From a virus: a DNA stretch of 48,806 nucleotides. Numbering within the stretch: the stretch's first letter is position 1; every line of letters begins with the position of its first letter. Position numbers and translations under genes: made by a program. Where the stretch lies: IMG/VR virus record IMGVR_UViG_3300031539_000053, positions 1 through 48,806 of that record. The stretch is one strand, 5' to 3'. Shown here one piece after another: positions 1 to 8,551 of the stretch. The notes below the pieces were generated by a model. That model did not search any database. It was not told the DNA's origin and saw only the letters and a program-made list of their open reading frames with translations.

Positions 1-867
1 CGTGATGAGGTCCCAGACGTTGAGGTCGTCACCGCCCCCGCCCCCTGAGCTCGCGCCTTCGCCGTTCGCCTCGCGGCGTACGCGGGTGAGGCCGTCCTTG
101 TCCAGCACCGGAGGGATGCGCTGCCCCGGCCAGTCCTGAGGGTGGACGAGCACCTGCATCTCCTGACCAGCAGGGTGCTTGTCGAGGATGGCTCGGACGA
201 CAAGGTTGACCGGCTGGCGCAGGTCCAGTTTGGTCATCACCTTGGGATCGACAGGTGAGTCCAGGAACAGCCCGCGCAGGTCGCGCCCGTCGATCTTCAC
301 CATCGAGCCGTTCTCGGTGTGGGTGACGAACCAGTTGTCGACGATGCCTGCGAGCACCATCTGACTGTCAGGCATGTCGGCGAGGATGGATGGCCGTCGG
401 CCGCTGCTCTCCTGCGAGACCATCCCTCGTGCGAAGTTGGCCGCGCGCACCGAGCCCATGAAGATCTCGATGCCGGCCGAGCGGACCAGCCGAGGATCGA
501 TGGGGAGCTCGCGCCAGTCAAACTCGAGCGAGAACTTGCCGGCCGTGCGGTAACCAGGAAGCTCTACGCTGGCCGACTTGGGCACGCGGTTCTGCACGAA
601 CGACAGGTTGCTCTTACCCATCTGGGTGATCAGCGGTCGCGTGTTGGGGAGGTGCTCACCCGGCTTGTCGACGAACGCCTGGCCGAGTGACACGCGAGGC
701 GCGCGCCGGTTGGTCGCGGGGCTTGGTGCTGACGCAGGGGTGGAGACCGCCGTGGGATCTCCACCCTGCGGACCTGGCTCCGGGATGTCATCCTGCACGC
801 GGAACGTCTCATCGAACCTGAGCCGCAGGTTAACGACCGTGCTGGGGTAGAGGACGTCACCTGACAT
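1..867 (-). CDS. Baseplate hub-like tail protein (gpD-like), 3' end outside window
   Basis: The frame is open from an ATG at 867 to the left edge, giving at least 289 residues with the C-terminus missing. The start overlaps the stop of the upstream gene as TGATG. A disordered Pro/Ala/Ser stretch (about residues 28-58) is followed by a beta-rich region with a block around VDNWFVTHTENGSMVKIDGRD near residue 180, then VWDLIT at the window edge. Position after the tape measure and the LysM-like baseplate gene, plus the look of the sequence, suggest a P2 gpD/T4 gp27-type hub or late-control protein. The family call rests on gene order and weak sequence resemblance, so it is moderate; the tail location is more secure. 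Confidence 0.5.
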   Translation of the reverse strand, partial: MSGDVLYPSTVVNLRLRFDETFRVQDDIPEPGPQGGDPTAVSTPASAPSPATNRRAPRVSLGQAFVDKPGEHLPNTRPLITQMGKSNLSFVQNRVPKSASVELPGYRTAGKFSLEFDWRELPIDPRLVRSAGIEIFMGSVRAANFARGMVSQESSGRRPSILADMPDSQMVLAGIVDNWFVTHTENGSMVKIDGRDLRGLFLDSPVDPKVMTKLDLRQPVNLVVRAILDKHPAGQEMQVLVHPQDWPGQRIPPVLDKDGLTRVRREANGEGASSGGGGGDDLNVWDLIT

Positions 868-2012
868 CAGCAGAGATCCCTGTCCGGGTTCGCGGGCACG
901 AAGACCACCTGCCCTGCGACGAGCCCACTCGACAGCAGGTTGTTGAACACCATCAACGAACGCCACTCGTCAGGTGTCCCGTAGAACTGGGTCGAGACGG
1001 TGCGCAGGTCCATGCCGTCGCGTGCCTGGAACACGCGGATCACGTCTGCGGTGATCCGACGGATGAGCTCGTACTGGCGGCTGGCCGCGAGGTTGCGCAT
1101 GTCGGTTGCGGCGTCGGCGCTCTCACGGACGTTGGCCCTGACGGAGAGTAGCTTCCCGAACGACAGGATCGCTCCGAGATCGAGGGTCGCGCCATCGACT
1201 GCGTTCTCAGCGGTGTCGATATACTGGTCTGCTTCCAGCTTGATTCCGTCGAGGATCCCGGCCACCCGCTTGAGCCCCACGATGGGTGTTGCGACGTCGT
1301 CGCCCACCGAGGTCACAGCGTCTGCGAGCCCGTCGACGAAGTCCTGGAGGTTCGCTGCTACAGCGCCGAGCTGCGCCCCGATGTCCGAGAAACGATCACC
1401 TGCCGACGGAACAACCGAGGTCGTGTCGCCGACCGTGTTGAGTCGGTCCTGCATCTCGTTGGGCAGGTCACCGATCAGCCGGCCAGTGCCCGCGTCAACC
1501 ACCGGGATCTCGTTGAACGACTCGGCCTGCGACGACCAGACGAACCCCATCTCCCAGTCGACGTCGTGGCCGGTCTGCCAGCGCGCGGTGAACCGATCCA
1601 TGATCCCGCGTCGGGCCTGGTCGAGCCACGTGACCTCGACCTCCTGGCCCTTGCGTCGGATGTCATCGACGAGCTTGACTAGCTGACGCACGTCATCAAT
1701 GAACTGGATGATCTCCTGTGCGTCATCGGAGACCCAGAACGCGGACGCGTTGTTGCTGTCGAGGCGGAGATGCTCGCTGATGAACTTGTCCTTCCACGCA
1801 CCGCTGATCGTAGTGGGCTCCTCCTTCGCGCCATACACCTGGAGCGTTCCGATGGGTGAACCGGGGTACCAGTCGACGGTATTGCGCTGCGTGCCCGAGA
1901 GCTCGAACGGACGGTATGGCAGGGCGCGCTTGCGGAGCACCAGCCGACGCTTGTCGCCAGTCAGCTCGCGGATAACGAACGAGGTGACGAGGGCTGAGCC
2001 AACCTCGGCCAC
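867..2012 (-). CDS. Baseplate/tail protein with C-terminal LysM-like segment
   Basis: A 381-residue protein. The N-terminal third holds conserved-looking aromatic and proline residues (LPYRPFELSGTQ near 30, YPGSPIGTLQVYG near 50). The middle is an acidic, helix-prone stretch. The C-terminus (about 345-375) contains GTPDEWRSLMVFNNL then a GQVVFVPA ending, which resembles the Y/F-G-T..W..L...N.L..G..V..P pattern of LysM-type modules found in contractile-tail baseplate proteins such as T4 gp53 and XkdP. Its stop overlaps the next start, and its own ATG overlaps the stop of the tape-measure gene. It probably joins the tape measure to the hub. Function is inferred from gene order and this motif. 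Confidence 0.5.
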   Translation of the reverse strand: MAEVGSALVTSFVIRELTGDKRRLVLRKRALPYRPFELSGTQRNTVDWYPGSPIGTLQVYGAKEEPTTISGAWKDKFISEHLRLDSNNASAFWVSDDAQEIIQFIDDVRQLVKLVDDIRRKGQEVEVTWLDQARRGIMDRFTARWQTGHDVDWEMGFVWSSQAESFNEIPVVDAGTGRLIGDLPNEMQDRLNTVGDTTSVVPSAGDRFSDIGAQLGAVAANLQDFVDGLADAVTSVGDDVATPIVGLKRVAGILDGIKLEADQYIDTAENAVDGATLDLGAILSFGKLLSVRANVRESADAATDMRNLAASRQYELIRRITADVIRVFQARDGMDLRTVSTQFYGTPDEWRSLMVFNNLLSSGLVAGQVVFVPANPDRDLC

Positions 2013-3718
2013 TAGCGCACCGTGAACAGCGGGGCGAACCCGGACTGGAGTTTACGCTCACCCATCGAACCCAGCTCGTTGGCGAACCCGACAGCGATGC
2101 GGTCAGGATCGTAGCCCTCGGCAAACGCCTGCTTGATGTCGAACCGCGAGCCACGGAAATCCTGATAGACCTGCGCGTCCTCCTTGCCCTTGGGCACCGA
2201 AGCCTTGGGGGGTGCGACATACTTTGAGGTCGTCGCGCCATCCGTGCCCTTCATGATCATCTTGGCGTGGGCGATCATGCGGCGAGTAGCGTCGGCACGC
2301 TCACTCATGGGGAGCCTGCCGATCTCCTTGGTGCGCTTCCCGAGGTACTCTTGCGCCTTGAACACACCACCGCCGGTGCCCTTGAAGATGTCAGGGATCA
2401 GCCCAACGATCTTCTCGACCATCTTTAGGATGAACCCGATCACCTGGCCGATCTTCTCGACGACCTCCAAGAAGGCGTAGCCAACACCTCCGAAGAACTT
2501 CCCGAGGGCGCTGTCGCCGCTGAACATGCTGGCGATCTTCCCACCGATCCGTCCGATCGTCGCGAAGATGCCCCCAAACGTCTTCTTGAGCCTAGTCGTG
2601 ATGCCGTTGAAGTTCTCCCCGAGTGCCTTCACCGCGACGACGATCAACCCGAAGATGGCTCCGAGAGGGGCCATCTTCAGCAGCGTTTTACCAATGGGAG
2701 CGAGGGAGGACGCGCCTTTGAAGAACGATGCTAGGACCGCTGTCACGGCGGGAGCAGCCGCACCTGCGCCACCTGCCTTGACCAGCTTCGCAGCGCGCTT
2801 CTTGTAAATACCTATGCCACCGGCCACGACCCCACCGATGCCGACGCCTCCGGTCAGCTTCTGGGTCGCGGTGTTGACCAGCATGATCTTCGCGTAGGTC
2901 TTGGCCATCGCGATGATCTTGTCCATGTGCTTGACGAGGAAGTTCCCGAACTTCTCAGCACCGGCCATCCAGCCGTCGATCGCACCGGAGAACTTGTTCG
3001 ACAGCTTCTCGAGCGCGGGGGCGAGCTTGACCACGATCCCTGCGGTCAGTCGGTTCCACGCAAGGCCGACGCGAGCTGATGCGTCCTGCCACTTGGCGAT
3101 ACCTGCGAGGCCGTCGTCGTTGAAGGCAGCGTTCTTCTTCGTCAGATCGTCGAACGATGCCTTGAGCGCCTCAGGTCCTTCGGCCATCGCGCCAGCCAGC
3201 TTGGCAGCCTCGACCTGCGAGATGCTGAGCACGCGAGCGATGCCGGTCGCGCCGAGCTTCCCCGACTTGACCGCCTTGGACATCGCCAGCAGGGACTTCT
3301 CGGCACCGCCCTTGAGCTCGACGCCGTATGCCTTCGCCGTCTTGGCGAGGCCCTTCTGCCCTTCGTTCAGCTTCGTTCCAGCCTTGCCGAGCTTGGTGAA
3401 GATGTTGGCCACCATGCCAGCATCAACACCTGCACCCTGGAGCGCGTTCGACATGCCTGCGGCACGGTCACCAGCGACACCTGTGATGCTCGCGATCTTG
3501 TCGATGTGCTCGATGTACCCCTTGGCACCAGCGATCAGCGGACCGATGGCGAAGAAGCTCGCCATCATGGCCGTGCCCTTGACCATGCCGGTGAACCGCG
3601 AGCTCGCACGGTCGACAGCGCCGCCTAGCTTCCCGACGTTCTTCTCGAGCGTGGAGAGCTTCGGCGACGCCTTGTCATCGATGTCGAAGTCGATAACTAC
3701 TTCGGGGTCATCGGCCAT
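2012..3718 (-). CDS. Tail tape measure protein
   Basis: A 568-residue protein sitting directly after the frameshifted chaperone pair, the standard place for a tape measure. The N-terminus (VIDFDIDDKASPKLSTLEKN) matches tape-measure openings in contractile-tail phages. It is rich in Ala, Gly and Lys, with long helices and hydrophobic stretches, notably around residues 45-65 and 355-375 (APLGAIFGLIVVAVKAL). At about 0.15 nm per residue the length predicts a short tail of roughly 85 nm. No lytic enzyme domain is seen. The start overlaps the end of the frameshift product by 11 bases. Confidence 0.85.
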   Translation of the reverse strand: MADDPEVVIDFDIDDKASPKLSTLEKNVGKLGGAVDRASSRFTGMVKGTAMMASFFAIGPLIAGAKGYIEHIDKIASITGVAGDRAAGMSNALQGAGVDAGMVANIFTKLGKAGTKLNEGQKGLAKTAKAYGVELKGGAEKSLLAMSKAVKSGKLGATGIARVLSISQVEAAKLAGAMAEGPEALKASFDDLTKKNAAFNDDGLAGIAKWQDASARVGLAWNRLTAGIVVKLAPALEKLSNKFSGAIDGWMAGAEKFGNFLVKHMDKIIAMAKTYAKIMLVNTATQKLTGGVGIGGVVAGGIGIYKKRAAKLVKAGGAGAAAPAVTAVLASFFKGASSLAPIGKTLLKMAPLGAIFGLIVVAVKALGENFNGITTRLKKTFGGIFATIGRIGGKIASMFSGDSALGKFFGGVGYAFLEVVEKIGQVIGFILKMVEKIVGLIPDIFKGTGGGVFKAQEYLGKRTKEIGRLPMSERADATRRMIAHAKMIMKGTDGATTSKYVAPPKASVPKGKEDAQVYQDFRGSRFDIKQAFAEGYDPDRIAVGFANELGSMGERKLQSGFAPLFTVR

Positions 3719-4375
3719 GGTCGACTCCCGTCTTGGTCCCGGCTGCTTCCTTCTCCAGCCAGAACATCAGCCCGTTGTTGAACGACGTGATCAGCGCCGA
3801 GGTGGAGCACATGAGGTGCTCCATCGGTTGGTGCCCATAGCGGGCGGCGTAGCTGATCAGCTTCCAGAGGTCCATGATGTGCTCGTCGATGTCCGGGTAG
3901 AGTTCCATCACAGACCGGATGAAGACGCCGATCTGATGCGGTCGCGGTTGTCGGGGGAGCGCTAGCCCGCTTTGATCTTCCGACTCCCCAGGAACTTTTT
4001 TGCGACACCGTCGCCCGCCGTCGCCATGTCTGCGTAAGCCGTGAGGATGAGCTCGCGGATTGCGGGGTCGGTGCGCTCGAGGACCGTCTCGTCCTCGGCC
4101 TCGGCCTTGTTCAGCTTGCGCCCATCGACCTCGACGAGAGAGAACCGCGCCCAGGCGTACGCAAGACGCGCCTGGTTGCCGGCGGCGCGCTCAGCAGCAG
4201 CCACCTCCTCGCTCATCTCGAGCTTCACCATGCCGATGGACTTCTTGATGTACTCGTCCTGCCCGGCGAGGCCGAGCTCCTTGACCGACCCGTCCTCGTT
4301 GTAGGTCGTCTCGGGAAGCTCGTACTCGTAGATCGCTCGCTCACGCTTGCGCCCAATGTTCAACGCCGCATCCAT
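3708..4375 (-). CDS. Tail assembly chaperone, -1 frameshift fusion product (gpGT-like)
   Basis: The chaperone reading frame ends at 3962. A classic A_AAA_AAG heptamer lies at 3995-4001, in the correct phase near the end of that frame. From there the -1 frame stays open to a stop at 3708, adding about 95 residues that include VMELYPDIDEHIMDLW and WLEKEAAGTKTG. The extension has no convincing start of its own. The result mirrors lambda gpG/gpGT and the equivalent pairs in most long-tailed phages, where the fusion recruits tube protein to the tape measure. The slippery site and open frame are seen directly; the frameshift event itself is inferred. Confidence 0.75.
3962..4375 (-). CDS. Tail assembly chaperone (gpG-like)
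   Basis: A 137-residue, charged, helix-rich protein between the tube gene and the tape measure, the usual place for the first tail assembly chaperone. The start is an ATG with an AGGAAGG ribosome binding site 8 bases upstream. Residues 70-110 carry EVAAAERAAGNQARLAYAWARFS-type helices, and the C-terminus is KKFLGSRKIKAG. Ribosomes that do not slip at 3995-4001 make this short form. It probably binds the tape measure during tail assembly and is absent from mature virions. Confidence 0.7.
   Translation of the reverse strand: MDAALNIGRKRERAIYEYELPETTYNEDGSVKELGLAGQDEYIKKSIGMVKLEMSEEVAAAERAAGNQARLAYAWARFSLVEVDGRKLNKAEAEDETVLERTDPAIRELILTAYADMATAGDGVAKKFLGSRKIKAG
3995..4001 (-). promoter_or_regulatory. 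-1 programmed ribosomal frameshift slippery site
   Basis: The coding strand reads GCA AAA AAG TTC in the zero frame, so the heptamer is A AAA AAG. It is about 11 codons before the zero-frame stop and upstream of a downstream frame open for about 95 codons. Confidence 0.75.
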
Positions 4376-4394
4376 GCTGCACCCTTCCTATCTG

Positions 4395-4823
4395 CTAGAG
4401 CTGGCTGTAGTCGTCGCCTGCGAAGTCGAGGCTGATCGCGCCGTAGTCAGCTCGCGATCCGAACGACAGCGGGATCTCCCCGAACTGCATGTCGCGCAGG
4501 AGCACGCGCACGCGATCCCCACCAGGGAACGCCAGCGTGACCTTCGCGTTGACGCGCGCGCCGGGGGTCCGGTTGCGGGCCTTGTCGACCAGTCGCCGCA
4601 TGAACGCGAGGATCTCGCCGTTCTCGAAGTGAACCTCCATGCGGCCCCGATACCCGCGGTACACGGTGTCGTGGCGGTCGGTGGTCTCACCGAGGTAGCC
4701 CTCGGTGAGCATCTCGAGCTGGGCGGCCATCTCGAATGACCGCACGTCGTTGATGCTGGTGAGGGGCGAGTTGTCCTCGACGAGGAGCAGCTCGACCTCC
4801 TGCCCTTTGATCCTCTGTGCCAT
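4395..4823 (-). CDS. Tail tube protein
   Basis: A 142-residue protein beginning MAQRIKGQEVELLLVEDN, following the sheath gene and preceding the chaperones, as expected for the tube of a contractile tail. Size and beta-rich composition fit the P2 FII/XkdM-type family, as does the RGRMEVHFENGEILAFMRRL block near residues 70-90. The start has CAGGAG 7 bases upstream. A strong inverted repeat lies just before the gene, so its expression may be separated from that of the sheath. Confidence 0.75.
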   Translation of the reverse strand: MAQRIKGQEVELLLVEDNSPLTSINDVRSFEMAAQLEMLTEGYLGETTDRHDTVYRGYRGRMEVHFENGEILAFMRRLVDKARNRTPGARVNAKVTLAFPGGDRVRVLLRDMQFGEIPLSFGSRADYGAISLDFAGDDYSQL

Positions 4824-4842
4824 GGTGTGACTCCTGAAAAGA

Positions 4843-4889
4843 GATAGGGCGCGGGGTGACCCATCGCTGGATCGTCCCCGCGCCCTATC
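4843..4889 (-). terminator. Strong hairpin, probable intrinsic terminator
   Basis: Two perfectly complementary 14-base arms (4843-4856 and 4876-4889) flank a 19-base loop. Read on the minus strand, the hairpin is followed by TCTCTTTTC, a U-rich tract. It lies between the small gene at 4949 and the tube gene at 4823 and would reduce read-through from the sheath transcript. Confidence 0.65.
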
Positions 4890-4948
4890 CCCGCTGAGAC
4901 CGGGTGAAGCGCCCCCACCGGCCTGTCCGGTAGGGTGACTCTGAGAGC

Positions 4949-5158
4949 CTATGCCTCGGCCCGCGTACTGTCAATTCCGAAGCCGGAACCGATCAGCAAG
5001 GGCTGGCAATCACAACGCTTGCCAGCCATGACGCCACACCGGGTGTGGTGCAAGGCGAACGAGCATTCCTGCTCGAGCGCGTGTCGCCACACGTCATCTG
5101 GGATGAGGTCGACGGAGGCAACCTTGGGGGCGCGCTTCCTCCGTCGACGAACGGTCAC
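4949..5158 (-). CDS. Small basic Cys-containing protein, unknown
   Basis: A 69-residue protein starting with GTG, which overlaps the sheath stop as GTGA, so it is probably translated by coupling. The N-terminus is very basic (RRRRKRAPK). Four cysteines (CSFALHHTRC at about 32-41 and KRCDC near 47-51), with nearby histidines, could bind a metal. It sits between sheath and tube, where most phages have nothing or a small unknown. I do not recognise it. Confidence 0.55.
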   Translation of the reverse strand: MTVRRRRKRAPKVASVDLIPDDVWRHALEQECSFALHHTRCGVMAGKRCDCQPLLIGSGFGIDSTRAEA

Positions 5159-7218
5159 GAGCTGCTGACCTCCGCAGAGGTGACGACGCCCTCACCGATC
5201 TCAGTCTGGAGGACGATGAAGTCCGCCGTCGCGAGCGTCCGCACCTTGATGATGATGACGTAGATGCCCTGGGCCTCGGACTGGGGTGTGTTCCCCGACT
5301 TGCCATCGATGACGTAGCTGTCGATCCGCTGGGCCGCGACGTTGTCCGGGGACAGCAGCCCCTGAAGGAAGTCGTCGACCTGGCCGAGCGTCCCATCCTT
5401 GAACGACTCAGACATCGGCAGCTTGGCGAAGGGCTTGAGCGCGTTCGCGATCGAGTCCTGGATGAAGTCCGCCATCTTGCGGCGGTTGATGTTCTTCTTG
5501 CCACCGGTGAGCGAGGTCGTCACGCCCGACTGGAAGATGGGCCCGACCGTCTTGTCGATGCGGACGCCGGCCACACCGCGCAGGCGCAGGAACTTCCACG
5601 CGTTGATGTCGAGGTTCGGGACGTTCGTGGCGTACCCGAGGATTGGTGCCAGCACCTTGCGGGTCACCCCGGACGCCTCGCCAGGGTTCCGCTCGGGCGC
5701 GAGCGAGCCCATGATGGACGCCATCCAGCCGTCGCCACCCGTGTCGAGGATGCCGTCGCTGGTCGTCGACCCATCCGCGAGTAGGGTGGGGATGCCAACC
5801 GCCTCCGGGATGAACGTCTTGGATGGCGGCCAGTCGTAGAACACCCGCTCGTCACGGTTCGCACCGACACCCGGATCAGCATCCGCGCCGACCGAGGTGA
5901 GGGCGGTTGCCTTGACGAGGTCGAGCTCGGGGGAGATCGAGCAGGTTCGTCCGACGCCGTTCTCACTCGCCACGAGCACGTGGCTGCGGAGCTTCGTTCG
6001 GATCGTGCTCGACTTGCGGGCGGCCCAGACGTGGGCCACCTCGCTGGCCGGCACGTTGTCGAACAGGAGTGAGTCGATGGACTCGGCGTAGAGCACGTCG
6101 ATCGCTGCGGCGTTGGCCGCGTTCGCGCGCTGGACACCTGCGGTGTAGGCCACCGCAGTGGTCGGGCCGACCTTGCCGTCGAGACCCGAGAGCGGGTCCC
6201 ACGTCGTGGCCGTGGGTGCGGCGGGGGCGACGAGCGGGTCGATCCGCGTGTCGACGGCCCACGTCCCATTCGCACCCGAGGAACCGGTGCCAGCGCCGTC
6301 GGTCAGCGGACGGACGGGCACGGTGAAGCTGCCCTGCGCTGTGAAGATCGAGCCCGCACCGGGGCCATAGCTGTCGGCGGCGTGGCCGGCGTGGAGCCGG
6401 TACGGCAGCGCCACGGCGGTCGTCCAGTCGAACGAGGTCCCGCTGATCTTCTCGGCCACGAGGTTGGTGGCGTCGGTGATCGAACGAACGCGATACGTGA
6501 GCGCGTTCGCGCCAAGACCGGCGGCCCCACCGATGACACCGATGACCAGGATGTCTCCGATCTCGACACCGACCTTGCCGTCAGGTCGCGAGAGCGTCAG
6601 GAACGACCCGGTGGCCGACGTGAAGATCTGCGTCAGCGCCGCGCCGATCGCCGTGACCGAGCCGTCGACCGCGGTCTTGTACGCATCGGCGTTCGAGAAC
6701 GAGGTTCGCGCCGCGATCTTGAGCCGGTCGACAGCAGCCGTCTCGCTCTTGAACTCGCGACCCGCTGCCACGTCAGCCGCGGCGATGGGGACGATCGGCG
6801 TCGGGTCGGTGGCCGACTTGTTCGTCGGGAGCTCGCGCCACAGCCGAACACCGGACGCTGAGGCCAGGTTGACCGCCACGCCGACGAGACGACCGAACGT
6901 CTTGTTGCGGAGCTCGGCGTAACCGCTGCCGCAGTCGCCGCCGAACTGGCCCAGTGTCGGGTCGAACCCGCCGAACTTGTTCAGCAGGTCCTGGGCACTG
7001 ATGATGTCCTGCGCCTGCGGGTTGCTCGTGAACACGCCTGCCGAGTCGACGACCACCGCGTAGGTCATGTCGGAGAACTCGCCGACGAGCGCCACGACGT
7101 TCGTGCTCAGACCCTGGACCGCCGCGGGTGGCGGCAGGTCGATGATGTTGATGCCCTCGATGGCCGTGATGACCTCATCGGGCGGGAACTCGGAAAATCG
7201 TCGGATGAAGCCGGCCAT
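5155..7218 (-). CDS. Tail sheath protein
   Basis: A 687-residue protein with the sheath signature: an N-terminal segment through INIIDLPPPAAVQGLSTNVVALVGEF (about 24-50), a large variable middle, and a conserved C-terminal domain including NINAW-like PNLDINAWKFLRLRGVAG and the last strand GIYVIIIKVRTLATADFIVLQ. The C-terminal arm exchange region of phage sheaths ends this way. A very strong AAGGAGG site precedes the ATG, and a sigma70-like promoter lies just upstream. It is the main evidence that the phage is a contractile-tailed myophage. Confidence 0.88.
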   Translation of the reverse strand: MAGFIRRFSEFPPDEVITAIEGINIIDLPPPAAVQGLSTNVVALVGEFSDMTYAVVVDSAGVFTSNPQAQDIISAQDLLNKFGGFDPTLGQFGGDCGSGYAELRNKTFGRLVGVAVNLASASGVRLWRELPTNKSATDPTPIVPIAAADVAAGREFKSETAAVDRLKIAARTSFSNADAYKTAVDGSVTAIGAALTQIFTSATGSFLTLSRPDGKVGVEIGDILVIGVIGGAAGLGANALTYRVRSITDATNLVAEKISGTSFDWTTAVALPYRLHAGHAADSYGPGAGSIFTAQGSFTVPVRPLTDGAGTGSSGANGTWAVDTRIDPLVAPAAPTATTWDPLSGLDGKVGPTTAVAYTAGVQRANAANAAAIDVLYAESIDSLLFDNVPASEVAHVWAARKSSTIRTKLRSHVLVASENGVGRTCSISPELDLVKATALTSVGADADPGVGANRDERVFYDWPPSKTFIPEAVGIPTLLADGSTTSDGILDTGGDGWMASIMGSLAPERNPGEASGVTRKVLAPILGYATNVPNLDINAWKFLRLRGVAGVRIDKTVGPIFQSGVTTSLTGGKKNINRRKMADFIQDSIANALKPFAKLPMSESFKDGTLGQVDDFLQGLLSPDNVAAQRIDSYVIDGKSGNTPQSEAQGIYVIIIKVRTLATADFIVLQTEIGEGVVTSAEVSSS

Positions 7219-7243
7219 GGTGGGCCCTCCTTAGGGTTGGGTG

Positions 7244-7272
7244 ATCCTACTGCAAGCGTGCGCGGGTGTCAT
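7244..7272 (-). promoter_or_regulatory. Sigma70-like promoter of the tail sheath gene
   Basis: On the minus strand ATGACA (7267-7272, five of six consensus -35 bases) is followed by a 17-base spacer and TAGGAT (7244-7249). The predicted start leaves a short leader containing the AAGGAGG site of the sheath gene. The -35 overlaps the stop of the upstream gene. Confidence 0.5.
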
Positions 7273-8006
7273 AGTTCCTCGGTCCTCTCGACGACTACCA
7301 CCTCGTGCTTCGGCTGGAACTTCGGCAGCGACCGAACACGGAACAGCGAAACCTGGCCTCCCAACATGATGGAACCTGGGCGCCATCGGCGCCGGGCGTC
7401 ACCCTCTGAGTCGAGCATCTGGGTGCTCATCGGCTCAAACACGACCCGCTGGTTGTAGTAGTGGGGCAGATCGAGCTTGAACCCATACATCCAGTCGACC
7501 GGGTTGAGGGCGTCCTCGAGCATCATCGACACCCCAACGCGTTCGCCAGGGCTCGAGCAGTAGAGCTCGACGACGAGGGTCACAGTGACCTCGGCGTACT
7601 TGATCAGGTAGCTCTTGGTGTCGTCAGGCTCAGCCCCATTGACGACGACGAGCTTGGGGTCGAGGACCGGTGTCAGCGAGTGGTAGTCGTAGGCGGCTTC
7701 GCCTGCTGCCATGATGGCTGCCGAAGGGAACTGCGCGAACTGATCGGTGTCCGCCCACACGTCATGGACCTGCTGGAACCGGACCCGCACACCTGCCACG
7801 TCGAGGTGGACCTGCTCGAGGTACTCCTTGAGGCCGCGCTTGAGCGCGGTGACTGCGTCGGTCTCCCGGTTGGCCGTCAGCTTGGGTGGTGGCTCGGTGG
7901 CACTGGTGATCAGCACCGTCCCGCCAAGCGCGGGCGGAACCAGCAACGGTGTGCCGGCGAGCTCCTCAGGGGGCGGGGGCCCTGGTGGGCACTGGTCGAT
8001 GCTCAC
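7269..8006 (-). CDS. Putative tail terminator/tail completion protein
   Basis: A 245-residue protein directly upstream of the sheath, with a GTG start coupled to the previous stop (GTGA). After a proline-rich N-terminus (residues 5-25) comes a compact alpha/beta region: TALKRGLKEYLEQV helix, then KYAEVTVTLVVELYCSSPGERVGVSMMLEDAL (written in two parts here by function: a strand pair and a helix). Tail terminator proteins of myophages often lie here and have this helix-then-sheet layout. The assignment comes mainly from position. Confidence 0.4.
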   Translation of the reverse strand: MSIDQCPPGPPPPEELAGTPLLVPPALGGTVLITSATEPPPKLTANRETDAVTALKRGLKEYLEQVHLDVAGVRVRFQQVHDVWADTDQFAQFPSAAIMAAGEAAYDYHSLTPVLDPKLVVVNGAEPDDTKSYLIKYAEVTVTLVVELYCSSPGERVGVSMMLEDALNPVDWMYGFKLDLPHYYNQRVVFEPMSTQMLDSEGDARRRWRPGSIMLGGQVSLFRVRSLPKFQPKHEVVVVERTEEL

Positions 8007-8551
8007 TTGGTCCCGCCCTGTCCGGCCTTCCAGCGGTCGAGGGCGGCGGTCACCTCACGACGAACTTCCATCATCACGGCCTGAATGAGCTGATGGTTGG
8101 TGAGCGGCCCGGTAAGCACCTTGCGCGCGAGCAGCCCCCGCTTCGCGATGGCGTTGGCGATCGCGAAGCTCGCGCTCTTGGCCTCCTTGCGAGAGAGCCC
8201 AAGCTTGCGCCGGGCCCAGAGCTCGATCTGCTTGGGGGGTGGACGTCGCGCGCCCTTCTTCCGCCCGTACTCGATGACACCTGCGTAGGACCGTGTGTTG
8301 AAGACGCGCCCCCCAGACTTGGTCAGCTCGAACTGCCACGCCTGTCGATAGGCCCCGGTGTCGACCGCACCGATGGAGCCACGCGGTGACGCCGGCATAG
8401 CGTTGACAGTAGCGGCCTGGGCGATCCCCACACCTCTCATCACGCCTGAGTGGACGCCTCGCGTCGCCGCGCCTTCCCACCCCACCAGGGCTCCGCGGAG
8501 CTTGCGGATGTAGGTCTGGAACTGCTTCATCGTGAAGGAGACCGATGGCAT
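8003..8551 (-). CDS. HK97 gp10-like neck/tail completion protein
   Basis: A 182-residue basic protein. I start it at the ATG at 8551 (MPSVSFTMKQF), which overlaps the previous stop as TGATG; a longer frame reaching 8614 lies wholly inside the upstream gene. The block AVDTGAYRQAWQFE, followed by NTRSYAGVIEYGRKKGARRPP, is the standard signature of the HK97 gp10-like family, where a Y...IE.G motif follows the strand pair. These proteins help complete the neck or tail end. Context between two other neck-region genes agrees. Confidence 0.6.
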   Translation of the reverse strand: MPSVSFTMKQFQTYIRKLRGALVGWEGAATRGVHSGVMRGVGIAQAATVNAMPASPRGSIGAVDTGAYRQAWQFELTKSGGRVFNTRSYAGVIEYGRKKGARRPPPKQIELWARRKLGLSRKEAKSASFAIANAIAKRGLLARKVLTGPLTNHQLIQAVMMEVRREVTAALDRWKAGQGGTK

